Part shown: positions 9,684 to 16,634 of the stretch, in pieces
How the letters are laid out: every line of letters begins with the position of its first letter
Numbering within the stretch: position 1 is the stretch's first letter
Source of the DNA: an uncultured Clostridia bacterium
GTDB lineage: Bacteria > Bacillota > Clostridia > Christensenellales > CAG-917
Assembly: GCA_944349635.1 (NCBI GenBank)
Contig: CALVNH010000009.1
Span: 1 to 44,130 of the forward strand
Direction: 5' to 3'
Length of the DNA: 44,130 nucleotides
Made by a program: the position numbers and the translations under genes
Notes under the pieces: generated by a model
Told to the model about the DNA's origin: nothing
What the model saw: only the letters and a program-made list of their open reading frames with translations
Databases searched by the model: none

Positions 9684-11615
9684 TCATGTTATCAGCAAAA
9701 CGGTATTCCTTTTGTCCACCACGGCTCCCGCCGACGGAAATTGCGACGTCACCGTCGTGCCCTCGCCGTGTACCTCGACGTAAAGCCCCAGTTTTGCAAG
9801 TTCCGCCCTCGCCTGCGACAGACTCATTCCCGAATAGTCCGCCAGTTCGAAAGGCGTTCCGATTAGTTCGGCTTCCTCTCCCGTAAAGTGAGGTTCCGTG
9901 CCGAGATAAGCAAAAATTCCTTCGAAGATGTCCCCCACAAGAGGCGCGGCGACCAGGGAGCCGTAGTACATATAACCCTGCGGTTCGTCCACGAGAAGCA
10001 GAACGGCATACGGCGCGTCCGCTTCAAGTGCGAATCCCAAAAACGAGGAAATGTATTTCCCCTGCGCAATGTGCCCGTCCACGTATTTCTGAGCCGTTCC
10101 CGTCTTGCCTGCAACGGTATATCCGGGGACATACGCGCTCTTGCCGCTTCCGTTCAGCACCACTCTTTCCAGCAATGCGCGCATGGTTTCGGACGTCGAC
10201 GCCGATATTGTTGTGTTGCCTGCGGGAAACTCGGGTTTTATTTCCGTGCCCGAATACGGGTCCTTGACATATTCGAGCAAGTGTGGCGTGACAAGCTTCC
10301 CGCCGTTGATGACGGAGGACGCGGCGGTTATCATTCCTATCGGGGTTACGGCAACGGCTTGTCCGAATCCGATTCTTGCAAGGTCCACGTTTTTGACGTC
10401 GCTCTGCTTTATGAAAATTCCCGACGTCTCTCCCGTGATGTCAACGCCCGTTTTGCTCTGCAAACCGAATTTCCTAAGATATTCGTAAAAGGTATCCGTA
10501 CCCATGGCCAAAGCGCTGTCCATGAACACGCAGTTGCAGCTCTGTTCCACACCCTGTGCGAAATCTATCGAGCCGTGCCCCTGCGCCTTCCAGCAGCGGA
10601 TTTTCTGTCCGTCCACGACGTGCGTACCCGTGCAATAAAACCTGCTGGAAACGCTCATCGCGCCCGTATCGAGAGCTGCGGCGGCAGTCAGAATTTTGAA
10701 CGTGGAGCCCGGTTCGTACACATTTGACACAACGGTGCTCTTGGAGTATCCGAAAAGCTTTTCCAAATCGTCGCGCGGTACGTTATTGAGGTCGAACGAG
10801 GGATACTCCGCAAGCGCGGCTATTTCTCCCGTGTTGTAATTCATCACTATGCAAGCGGCGGCTTTGGGATTGTAGGTCAACACGGCTTTTTGCAACGCTC
10901 CCTGCACTATGCGCTGCATGGTCGCATCCAGAGTTGTGACGACGTCCATTCCCGCCACGGAAGGAATGTAATAGCTCCCTCCCCCTTCGATTTCCCGTCC
11001 CACCAAATCGGTGTCCGTCAGAATTTTGCCGTTTGTTCCCGTCAGATATTTGTCGTAATACGCTTCCAGCCCCGTTTGACCGTTGCCGTCGAAACCCGTG
11101 AACCCCAGCACCTGCGTCATAAAATCGCCGAACGGATAATAGCGGAGATTGTCCTCTCCGTAATAAATGCCCGAAAGTCCCGAAGCATACAGCGCGTCCA
11201 GCTGTTCTTTGGTCGCACCTCTCGCAACGGTAACTTCCGATGCCTGTTTTGAAACTTTCGCAAGCGCATCGTCGTAGGAAATGCCGAAAACTCCGCTCAA
11301 CAGATTCGCGACGGCGGGCTTGTCCGTCACCGCGTTCGGACGCACGTAAATGTTGTAACGAGTGGCGGTATCGGCAAGAACCGTGCCGTTTCTGTCCAGA
11401 ATTCTGCCTCGCGGCGCTTCCGTCGGCACGTCACGCATCCATTGCGACACGGCTTTCAGCTGCAATTCTTCGCCGTTCACAATCATTACCGTGAAAAGTT
11501 TGGCGAAAACCGCGAGAAAGGAAAAGGCTACCAGCAGCAGAACTGCCGATAGCCTCTTCCTCGGATTATGAATAATTGGGGATTGATTATGGCTGATTGT
11601 GGAATTGCGCGTCAT
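9684..11615 (-). CDS. Class B penicillin-binding protein with one PASTA domain (PbpB/SpoVD-like)
   Basis: This transpeptidase cross-links septal or spore peptidoglycan on the outer face of the membrane, partnering a SEDS protein. The 643-residue product has a short cytoplasmic tail, one membrane segment (about 22-46) and a PBP dimer domain with EAPRGRILDRNG. The catalytic SxxK (STFK, 304-307), SCN (359-361) and KTGT (504-507) follow, with one C-terminal PASTA domain (about 592-643). A single PASTA resembles SpoVD, but with only one such gene here a vegetative role is equally likely. The ATG at 11615 overlaps the upstream gene's 3' end by 29 bases with no clear Shine-Dalgarno, suggesting coupling. 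A TTG two codons earlier is possible. Confidence 0.93.
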   Translation of the reverse strand: MTRNSTISHNQSPIIHNPRKRLSAVLLLVAFSFLAVFAKLFTVMIVNGEELQLKAVSQWMRDVPTEAPRGRILDRNGTVLADTATRYNIYVRPNAVTDKPAVANLLSGVFGISYDDALAKVSKQASEVTVARGATKEQLDALYASGLSGIYYGEDNLRYYPFGDFMTQVLGFTGFDGNGQTGLEAYYDKYLTGTNGKILTDTDLVGREIEGGGSYYIPSVAGMDVVTTLDATMQRIVQGALQKAVLTYNPKAAACIVMNYNTGEIAALAEYPSFDLNNVPRDDLEKLFGYSKSTVVSNVYEPGSTFKILTAAAALDTGAMSVSSRFYCTGTHVVDGQKIRCWKAQGHGSIDFAQGVEQSCNCVFMDSALAMGTDTFYEYLRKFGLQSKTGVDITGETSGIFIKQSDVKNVDLARIGFGQAVAVTPIGMITAASSVINGGKLVTPHLLEYVKDPYSGTEIKPEFPAGNTTISASTSETMRALLERVVLNGSGKSAYVPGYTVAGKTGTAQKYVDGHIAQGKYISSFLGFALEADAPYAVLLLVDEPQGYMYYGSLVAAPLVGDIFEGIFAYLGTEPHFTGEEAELIGTPFELADYSGMSLSQARAELAKLGLYVEVHGEGTTVTSQFPSAGAVVDKRNTVLLIT

Positions 11616-12354
11616 ACCCAAAGTCTATTGCGTCATACTGCGAGATATGAGTTTCGGGTATCGTGCTCGCATAAACCGCGCCCGAGGCGGACGGAACTTT
11701 TGCCGTTCCCGCATTGAGGGGTTTTGCGTTCACTATGATGAGCACGCCTATGAGCACCACGACGATGACGTACGCCGCGATGATGAGTTTTGCTTTGAGA
11801 CCGAGGTGCAAACGACGCTTTGTCTTGTTCTCTTCTCTGTATCTCTCGGCATAATTTTCGTTGTAACTGGCCTTCGCCGCCTGAGCCGCACTTGTGGAAA
11901 CTGCGGCGTCGGAAGTCATGGACAATCTGTCATACAGTTCGTCGCCGGAAGCTCTCTCCGCATCGTTGACCGTGAACTCGTAGAGTCCGCGCGAAGGAGT
12001 GCGTGAAGGCTCGTAATTGTCGTAAGCGGAATAACCGGCTTCGGACTCGTATCTGCGCTGTCTTTCGGCGAATCTTTCGTCCAGAGTCGCGGAATAATCC
12101 ATTGCCCTGTACTCGTCCACTCTGGGAGCTTCGTAAGGGCGCGACGCTTCGTAAGCACGGGCGGATTCCGCCGAACGGGGTGCCGTGTAAGGTCTGGTTT
12201 CGAAATTGTATACGGGCTTGTTGTCGTAAGCAACGGCAGAATCCTGCATACGTCTGGACGCCGTATAATCGTCGTATGAGGGAAATCTGTCCACCGTTTC
12301 GGAGGAGTTTCTCGTCTGATTTCTGCCAAGCAATTCGTCGAGTGTTATTGCCAT
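11587..12354 (-). CDS. Unrecognised single-pass membrane protein in the ftsL position
   Basis: I do not recognise this 255-residue protein. It has a cytoplasmic region of about 185 residues rich in Tyr, Arg, Ser, Ala and Glu with recurring YxxxRPY-like segments, which looks disordered. A basic KTKRRLHLGLKAK stop then precedes one membrane helix (about 189-209), and about 46 residues lie outside. Its place between rsmH and a class B PBP is where ftsL normally lies. However, it lacks the extracytoplasmic leucine-zipper coiled coil of FtsL/DivIC, and the outer part is short. The Shine-Dalgarno GAGGTG is good, and the gap from rsmH is 10 bases. A division role is inferred from context only. Confidence 0.85.
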   Translation of the reverse strand: MAITLDELLGRNQTRNSSETVDRFPSYDDYTASRRMQDSAVAYDNKPVYNFETRPYTAPRSAESARAYEASRPYEAPRVDEYRAMDYSATLDERFAERQRRYESEAGYSAYDNYEPSRTPSRGLYEFTVNDAERASGDELYDRLSMTSDAAVSTSAAQAAKASYNENYAERYREENKTKRRLHLGLKAKLIIAAYVIVVVLIGVLIIVNAKPLNAGTAKVPSASGAVYASTIPETHISQYDAIDFGYDAQFHNQP

Positions 12355-12364
12355 AATTTCACCT

Positions 12365-13300
12365 CTACATTCTTTCGATTACACGGAGTTTTGCGCTCTC
12401 TGCCCTTGGGTTGTCGCGCAACTCGTCCGTTCCTGCCGTAATCGGTTTCGCGTTTATGAGTTTTACCTCTTGCACCTTTCCGCATACGCACACCGGAAAA
12501 TCCGGCGGACAAGTACACGAAAGGCTTAGTTGTCTGAAAGCGTTTTTCACCGCTCTGTCTTCCAGCGAGTGGAAGGTAATCACCGCCATTCTGCCCTGCG
12601 GTTTTAAGCGTCTTGCCAGTGCCGTTACGGCCTCTTCGAGGTCGGCCAGTTCGCCGTTCACTTCGATTCGCACCGCCTGAAACACTCTTTTTGCGGGGTG
12701 ACCGAACTTCCATCTGGTCGCCGCGGGATACGCCTGCTCCACTATCTTCGCAAGTTCTCCCGTCGTGGCAACGGGTGCCTTTTGCCTCTCTTCCGCGATT
12801 TTTTCGGCAATCTTTCTTGCGAGTTTTTCTTCGCCGTAATCGCGGAATATTGCGGTAAGTTCGTTGACGGAATATCCGTTGACCACTTCGTATGCGCTCA
12901 GTTTCTGTCCACGGTCCATTCTCATATCGAGAGGCGCGTCCTGCATATAACTGAATCCGCGCTCCGCATTGTCGAGCTGGTAAGATGACACACCCAAATC
13001 CAACAACACACCGTCGAGATGGTCTATTCCCAGTTCGTCAAGCACCGCGCATGCGTTCTTGAAGTCGTCACGCACGAAAATTATTCTGTCCGAAAAGTTC
13101 CTCAACCGCTTTTTTGCGGCTTCGTGGGCGTCGCCGTCCTTGTCGACCGCAACGAGTTTTCCGCCTGCGGTCAGTCTTTTTGCTATTTCGTAGGAGTGTC
13201 CGCCTCCGCCCATCGTGCCGTCGAGATATATTCCGTCGGGCTTTATGCAAAGAGCCTGTATGCACTCGTTCAGCAAAACCGGCTTGTGAACGAACTCCAT
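12365..13300 (-). CDS. rsmH: 16S rRNA (cytosine1402-N4)-methyltransferase RsmH (MraW)
   Basis: RsmH methylates N4 of C1402 in 16S rRNA using S-adenosylmethionine. The 311-residue product has HKPVLLNE near the start, the SAM loop YLDGTMGGGGHS, the LLDLGVSS motif, ERGFSYMQDAPLDMRMD and TFHSLEDR. Near the C-terminus is a Cys cluster, CTCPPDFPVCVC, that occurs in Firmicute homologues. Its start lies one base after the mraZ stop, with GGAGTG inside the end of mraZ as ribosome site. Confidence 0.97.
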   Translation of the reverse strand: MEFVHKPVLLNECIQALCIKPDGIYLDGTMGGGGHSYEIAKRLTAGGKLVAVDKDGDAHEAAKKRLRNFSDRIIFVRDDFKNACAVLDELGIDHLDGVLLDLGVSSYQLDNAERGFSYMQDAPLDMRMDRGQKLSAYEVVNGYSVNELTAIFRDYGEEKLARKIAEKIAEERQKAPVATTGELAKIVEQAYPAATRWKFGHPAKRVFQAVRIEVNGELADLEEAVTALARRLKPQGRMAVITFHSLEDRAVKNAFRQLSLSCTCPPDFPVCVCGKVQEVKLINAKPITAGTDELRDNPRAESAKLRVIERM

Positions 13301-13301
13301 C

Positions 13302-13748
13302 TTACACTCCGAGATTCTTGAGTTTTTCGAGCATACGGTTCAGATTGTCGGGATTGAGAACGCTGAACCTCTCGTCCCACACTTCCGCAGGCCAGATTTC
13401 CAGATAAGTCACTTTGCCGACAAACACAACTTCTTTGTTGATGCCCGCGGTCTTTGCAAGTTCCTTTGAAAGCCTCACTCTGCCCTGGGCGTCCTCTTCC
13501 ACATAATCGCCGTTGCCGAGAATGTCGGTGGCAAGGTCGTTTGCGGCGGTGTTGGAATAGAGATTGTCGACGCCTAGAGAAGCCACCACCGATTCGAGCT
13601 TTTCTTCGGGGATGATATAAAGGCACCCCGCTCTGCCGGGAAGAATATAAGCATTCGCGCCGATACCCTCACGGTATTTGGCGGGAATCCTCATACGTCC
13701 TTTGTCGTCAAGCTGGTGACGAACGTTTCCCAACATGAATTTAGGCAT
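13302..13748 (-). CDS. mraZ: Transcriptional regulator MraZ
   Basis: MraZ is an AbrB-fold ring-forming DNA-binding protein that regulates the dcw operon from its own promoter. The 148-residue product shows the two family half-motifs, LDDKGRMRIPAKYR (about 14-27) and EDAQGRVRLSKEL. The start at 13748 was chosen because AAGGAG lies 6 bases upstream; a longer frame has no such site. It is the first gene of the cluster. Two GTGG-type boxes spaced 10 bases apart overlap the -35 region of its promoter, as expected for autoregulation. Confidence 0.97.
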   Translation of the reverse strand: MPKFMLGNVRHQLDDKGRMRIPAKYREGIGANAYILPGRAGCLYIIPEEKLESVVASLGVDNLYSNTAANDLATDILGNGDYVEEDAQGRVRLSKELAKTAGINKEVVFVGKVTYLEIWPAEVWDERFSVLNPDNLNRMLEKLKNLGV

Positions 13749-13767
13749 AATTTCTCCTTGCGATTGT

Positions 13768-13796
13768 ATTCTACAATATCTTTTGCCCACTGTCAA
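13768..13796 (-). promoter_or_regulatory. Promoter of the dcw cluster (mraZ)
   Basis: On the minus strand TTGACA (13791-13796), a 17-base spacer and TAGAAT (13768-13773) give a strong sigma-A promoter. The predicted leader is short (about 13 bases) and holds the AAGGAG ribosome site of mraZ. Confidence 0.8.
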
Positions 13797-13803
13797 CCAC
13801 TTT
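13785..13803 (-). promoter_or_regulatory. Candidate MraZ operator (two boxes, 10-bp period)
   Basis: On the minus strand AAAGTGG (13797-13803) and GTGGGC (13785-13790) place GTGG cores exactly 10 bases apart, overlapping the -35 hexamer. Known MraZ sites are direct repeats with a TGGG or AAAGTGG core at 10-base periodicity. This would allow MraZ to repress its own operon. It is inferred from spacing and core only. Confidence 0.5.
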
Positions 13804-13901
13804 TTTTTCAAGTATTCAGTCAATTTTTGGAAAAATTTTTGTTAACATTTTAACTTTATGCGGCTTTGCATACCAAAATCATCTCAACAAAAGCTCCCCT
13901 G

Positions 13902-13907
13902 TATAAT
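13902..13907 (+). promoter_or_regulatory. Isolated TATAAT upstream of the spore-associated-type gene
   Basis: A perfect TATAAT sits 75 bases upstream of the start at 13983, but no -35 hexamer is visible at 16-18 bases. The activity of this box is uncertain. The alternative candidate at 13929-13956 is listed separately. Confidence 0.25.
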
Positions 13908-13928
13908 CCGACCGCAAAACGTCGGTTA

Positions 13929-13956
13929 ACTTTTGCCGGACGGAAAGCATATATTA
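13929..13956 (+). promoter_or_regulatory. Candidate sporulation (sigma-K-like) promoter
   Basis: CATATATTA (13948-13956) fits the CATANNNTA -10 element described for mother-cell sigma-K. An AC dinucleotide (13929-13930) lies 17 bases upstream, where the short sigma-K -35 would be. It is 26 bases upstream of the gene's start. The elements are short and chance matches are possible, but the gene family and the spore genes in this window make it reasonable. Confidence 0.4.
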
Positions 13957-13982
13957 CAGCAAAACGACAAGGAGGTAAAAAG

Positions 13983-14615
13983 ATGTCTTTTTGCAACGCT
14001 AATAATGCCGACAGATGTCCCGGGAACATCAGCGGAAATCCCATGAACGGTCTTTGCGAAAAGGTCTGCGTTCAGGTCAAAAAAGTGTTCGACGCTTGCA
14101 TATCGCAAGCGACCCTCGAAACTTTGTCCGTAACGCTCACCGATTTGACGCCGTCTTCGCCGTCCGAACCCCTGACCTTTGTCAGCGGTAAATCAACCTC
14201 GAACAAGGGCACGATAACCGCTCTCACGGTTACGCCGCTCGCCGACCGTCCCGGTCTTTCGCGAGTGCTCGCCAACGTGTCCATTCCCGTGCAAATCACC
14301 TACACCGACAGCAACGGAGTCGAAGGAACCGGAACGGGCAACATCACCCTCACCGAAGACATAGTCATGTGCGTTCCGACGGGAAGTGTTTTCCCCGTGG
14401 AGCTCGCGGCAACCGTCAACATGGCAAGCCCCAACGGTACTTATGTCAGCGGCAGCACGTTCTCGATTACGGCGTGCACGACCGTTGTGATGAAAGTTCT
14501 CGCCGACGTCGATTTGCTGGTGCCCTCTTACGGCTACTGCAAAATTCCGCCCTGCACGGAGTTTTCGCAGGAAGTATGTCAGGGCGTGTTCGACCTCCCG
14601 CTCTTCCCCTCCTGA
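13983..14615 (+). CDS. Conserved clostridial Cys-containing protein, possibly spore-associated
   Basis: The 210-residue product begins with a short Cys-containing segment and CEKVCVQVKKVFDACISQ (about 25-42). It continues with predicted beta-rich sequence and ends in CQGVFDLPLFPS. From memory this matches a family widespread in sporulating Clostridia and loosely linked to spore coat proteins. I cannot name a characterised member, and the function is unknown. No signal peptide is visible. The start at 13983 has an excellent Shine-Dalgarno (AAGGAGG); an open frame extending to 13866 is ignored. It is divergent from mraZ, and a sigma-K-like promoter is suggested upstream. Confidence 0.85.
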   Translation: MSFCNANNADRCPGNISGNPMNGLCEKVCVQVKKVFDACISQATLETLSVTLTDLTPSSPSEPLTFVSGKSTSNKGTITALTVTPLADRPGLSRVLANVSIPVQITYTDSNGVEGTGTGNITLTEDIVMCVPTGSVFPVELAATVNMASPNGTYVSGSTFSITACTTVVMKVLADVDLLVPSYGYCKIPPCTEFSQEVCQGVFDLPLFPS

Positions 14616-14650
14616 GGAAGACGGAAAGACGCGGATATTTCCGCCGAAAC

Positions 14651-14664
14651 CGCCCTTGCGGGCG
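14651..14664. repeat. Short GC hairpin
   Basis: CGCCC (14651-14655) and GGGCG (14660-14664) can pair across a 4-base loop just before the larger hairpin at 14670-14697. Together they may form a structured 3' end for the upstream gene. Confidence 0.3.
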
Positions 14665-14697
14665 AAAAACTGCGGGAACGATACCTCGTTCCCGCAG
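14665..14697 (-). terminator. Strong hairpin with a T-run only on the minus strand
   Basis: A perfect 12-bp stem, CTGCGGGAACGA/TCGTTCCCGCAG (14670-14681 with 14686-14697), has a 4-base loop. On the minus strand it is followed by five T (14669-14665), whereas the plus strand continues ACTCATT without a T-run. Both flanking genes are on the plus strand, so a minus-oriented terminator is unexpected. It may still work on the plus strand through stem strength. Confidence 0.5.
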
Positions 14698-14846
14698 ACT
14701 CATTCTTCCATCGCACGGAACCGAACGTCTTTGTCCCTACTTCCCTTATTTGGCAAAGAATGCGTTTTCACTTCCCTTTTTCCTTTTCCATCCCCTTAAA
14801 CGCCGCCGAATTTGCGTTGAAAACCGTATGCAAACGCGACGTTTTG

Positions 14847-14855
14847 TGATATAAT
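14847..14855 (+). promoter_or_regulatory. Extended -10 promoter, predicted leaderless start
   Basis: TGATATAAT (TG at 14847-14848, TATAAT at 14850-14855) is an extended -10 element; no good -35 is visible. Transcription would begin about seven bases downstream, at or next to the ATG at 14862. There is no Shine-Dalgarno. Confidence 0.55.
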
Positions 14856-14861
14856 CGCCGT

Positions 14862-15551
14862 ATGAAAGTCTTTGCAATCAGTGACCTGCATCTGTCCGCC
14901 GCGGTGGAAAAGCCCATGGACGTCTTCGGCGACGGCTGGCAAAATCATTTCGACCGAGTGCGCGAAAGCTGGCTTTCGCAAGTCACCGACGAGGACCTCG
15001 TGTTGCTCGGCGGCGATATATCGTGGGGGCTTACCCTCGAAGAAGCCGCTCCCGATTATCATTCCGTCGCGCGACTTCCGGGGAAAAAAGCCGTCGTCAA
15101 AGGCAATCACGATTACTACTGGACTTCTCTGTGCAAAATGAGCGCGGCTTTCCCCTGCTTTACTTTCATTCAAAACAACTGCGCCCGTTTTGAAAACGTG
15201 ATTGTCGCAGGTTCACGAGGGTGGACAATCCCTTCCGACGACACTCCCGAAAGCGATTTGAAAATTTTCAGACGTGAACTCGGCAGATTGGAGCTTTCGT
15301 TGAGCAGCGCGGAGAAAATCCGCACTCCCGACGACATAGTCGTCGCTCTTCTGCATTTTCCTCCGTTCGACGCCAAATACGGCGACAGCGAAGTGACGGA
15401 AATCCTGAAAAAACACTCCGTCGACAAAGTGCTTTACGGGCATCTGCACGGAAAAAACGCAAGAGTTACCCCCGTGGTGACGAAAGACGGCACGGACTAC
15501 ATTCTCACTTCCTGCGACCTTGTCGACAACAAACTGGTGCGAGTGCTCTGA
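14862..15551 (+). CDS. Calcineurin-like metallophosphoesterase
   Basis: This is a predicted cytoplasmic phosphoesterase of unknown substrate. The 229-residue product has all the metal-binding blocks in order: SDLHL (7-11), GGDISWG (about 50-56), KGNHDYYW (about 80-87), LLHFPPFD and YGHLHG. Its length fits the small stand-alone family. No signal peptide or membrane segment is seen. There is no ribosome site; the -10 box at 14850-14855 predicts that the mRNA begins at the ATG. After the gene comes a long gene-free stretch. Confidence 0.9.
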   Translation: MKVFAISDLHLSAAVEKPMDVFGDGWQNHFDRVRESWLSQVTDEDLVLLGGDISWGLTLEEAAPDYHSVARLPGKKAVVKGNHDYYWTSLCKMSAAFPCFTFIQNNCARFENVIVAGSRGWTIPSDDTPESDLKIFRRELGRLELSLSSAEKIRTPDDIVVALLHFPPFDAKYGDSEVTEILKKHSVDKVLYGHLHGKNARVTPVVTKDGTDYILTSCDLVDNKLVRVL

Positions 15552-16295
15552 CGCCACCCTCGCTTTTCAAGACGTCGGCGTCACGGCGAAACACCGTCGC
15601 AATCTCACGCCGTTTCCGAAAACGTTTTCTGCGTAACCGTTCCCCAAGCCGACAGCAGGTTCTCTATTTATTGCATCCCGTCCCAACTTTTCCGACGCTC
15701 TCCGACACGAATATTTGCCGCCCCGTACAAGCGCACTTCAACACAAAGAATCTCTTTGTGCCAATCTCCGCCGTTAGGCACACCGCCGCAACCCGCCTCC
15801 TGCACAGCGCATGTCACACGCGCACACTCGCACGTGACAAAATCCGTATCGGCTCTTCGCGCATTATACGCGACCGCACGTAACACAGGATGCGCGCTCA
15901 GCGCACACGCACGCATGTTCGCGCGACAAAAAGGAACGGAAGCTCGGCAAGGATAACAAAACTGCGCGCAAACGCACAAGCCGCCGAATCGCGCAACACT
16001 CTGCAGACGCTCATAGACTCAAAGTATTTAGACTTTGCAAGCCGACAAATTTACAGAAAGGTCTCAGATTTGCGGATTTTGCCTCGCGGAAAATTGCAAA
16101 AAAATTGAATAGCAATATATGAGAAAATGTTCGATAGTCGCCGCATCGTCTTTCGAGGTGCCGGTCCCGTCACACATTTATATTCGATGTTATGTCGTCA
16201 CTCAGGCTCAGCAGCAAACAAATAAGATTCGCAAGCGCGCAAACTCATCATTAAGACAACAAACATTCCTCCGCACATCCCGTGAAGCGCAAACA

Positions 16296-16357
16296 AAAAA
16301 TAGGCTATTTTGCTTTATCCTGTTAAAGCAAGGCGACAAACCATTATAAAAATAGGC
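16296..16357. repeat. Imperfect direct repeat with an inverted repeat between the copies
   Basis: AAAAATAGGC occurs at 16296-16305 and 16348-16357, each followed by a T-rich segment (TATTTTGCTTTAT and GTTTTGTATTAT). Between them lies the inverted repeat at 16310-16331. The purpose is unknown. Confidence 0.4.
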
Positions 16358-16581
16358 GTTTTGTATTATACTTTTTGACGTTTTCGAGAACAGTTCGACC
16401 GATTTTTTCTTATTTCGTCGTTATTTGCACCGCAACCGCGCGACCTCTGCCGCAACGACGGACGGAACACATGAATCAGGAAAAACACACCTCAAAGCGG
16501 ATAAGCACGTCTCGCAATTTATGCGTCGGCAATCATCCGAGCAGACAGTCCTGCAAAAAAACAATGCTCCGCAAACAAAAA

Positions 16582-16610
16582 AACCGCAAAATACGATTTT
16601 GCGGTTTTTT
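16582..16610. terminator. Terminator after engB
   Basis: An 11-bp stem, AACCGCAAAAT/ATTTTGCGGTT (16582-16592 with 16596-16606), has a 3-base loop and is flanked by A-runs and T-runs, so it can act on both strands. On the minus strand it lies about 28 bases after the engB stop. Confidence 0.85.
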
Positions 16611-16634
16611 GATTATGAAAGCAACATTCGAGAG

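Larger units (their letters stand above)
15552..16634. other. Gene-free stretch of about 1.1 kb
   Basis: No open frame here has a ribosome site, recognisable domains or neighbour-like codon use. I looked for RNase P, tmRNA, 6S and SRP RNA hallmarks on both strands and saw none. The content is: a tract rich in alternating CG/CA/CG steps (15801-15926); AT-rich sequence from about 16080; an 8-bp inverted repeat, TTGCTTTA/TAAAGCAA (16310-16331); a direct repeat with core AAAAATAGGC (16296-16305 and 16348-16357); and the engB terminator at its end. It may be decayed sequence or an unrecognised RNA locus. Confidence 0.6.

Noticed and set aside
9481-9687. 68-residue minus-strand frame after the PBP gene
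   Set aside because: It contains the PBP terminator and an inverted repeat and shows no domain; only the ATGA overlap speaks for it.
15668-15979. 103-residue Cys-rich minus-strand frame in the gene-free region
   Set aside because: No ribosome site, non-ATG start, and composition driven by the repetitive CG/CA tract.
16119-16349. 76-residue plus-strand frame in the gene-free region
   Set aside because: No ribosome site, unusual codon use and no recognisable motif.
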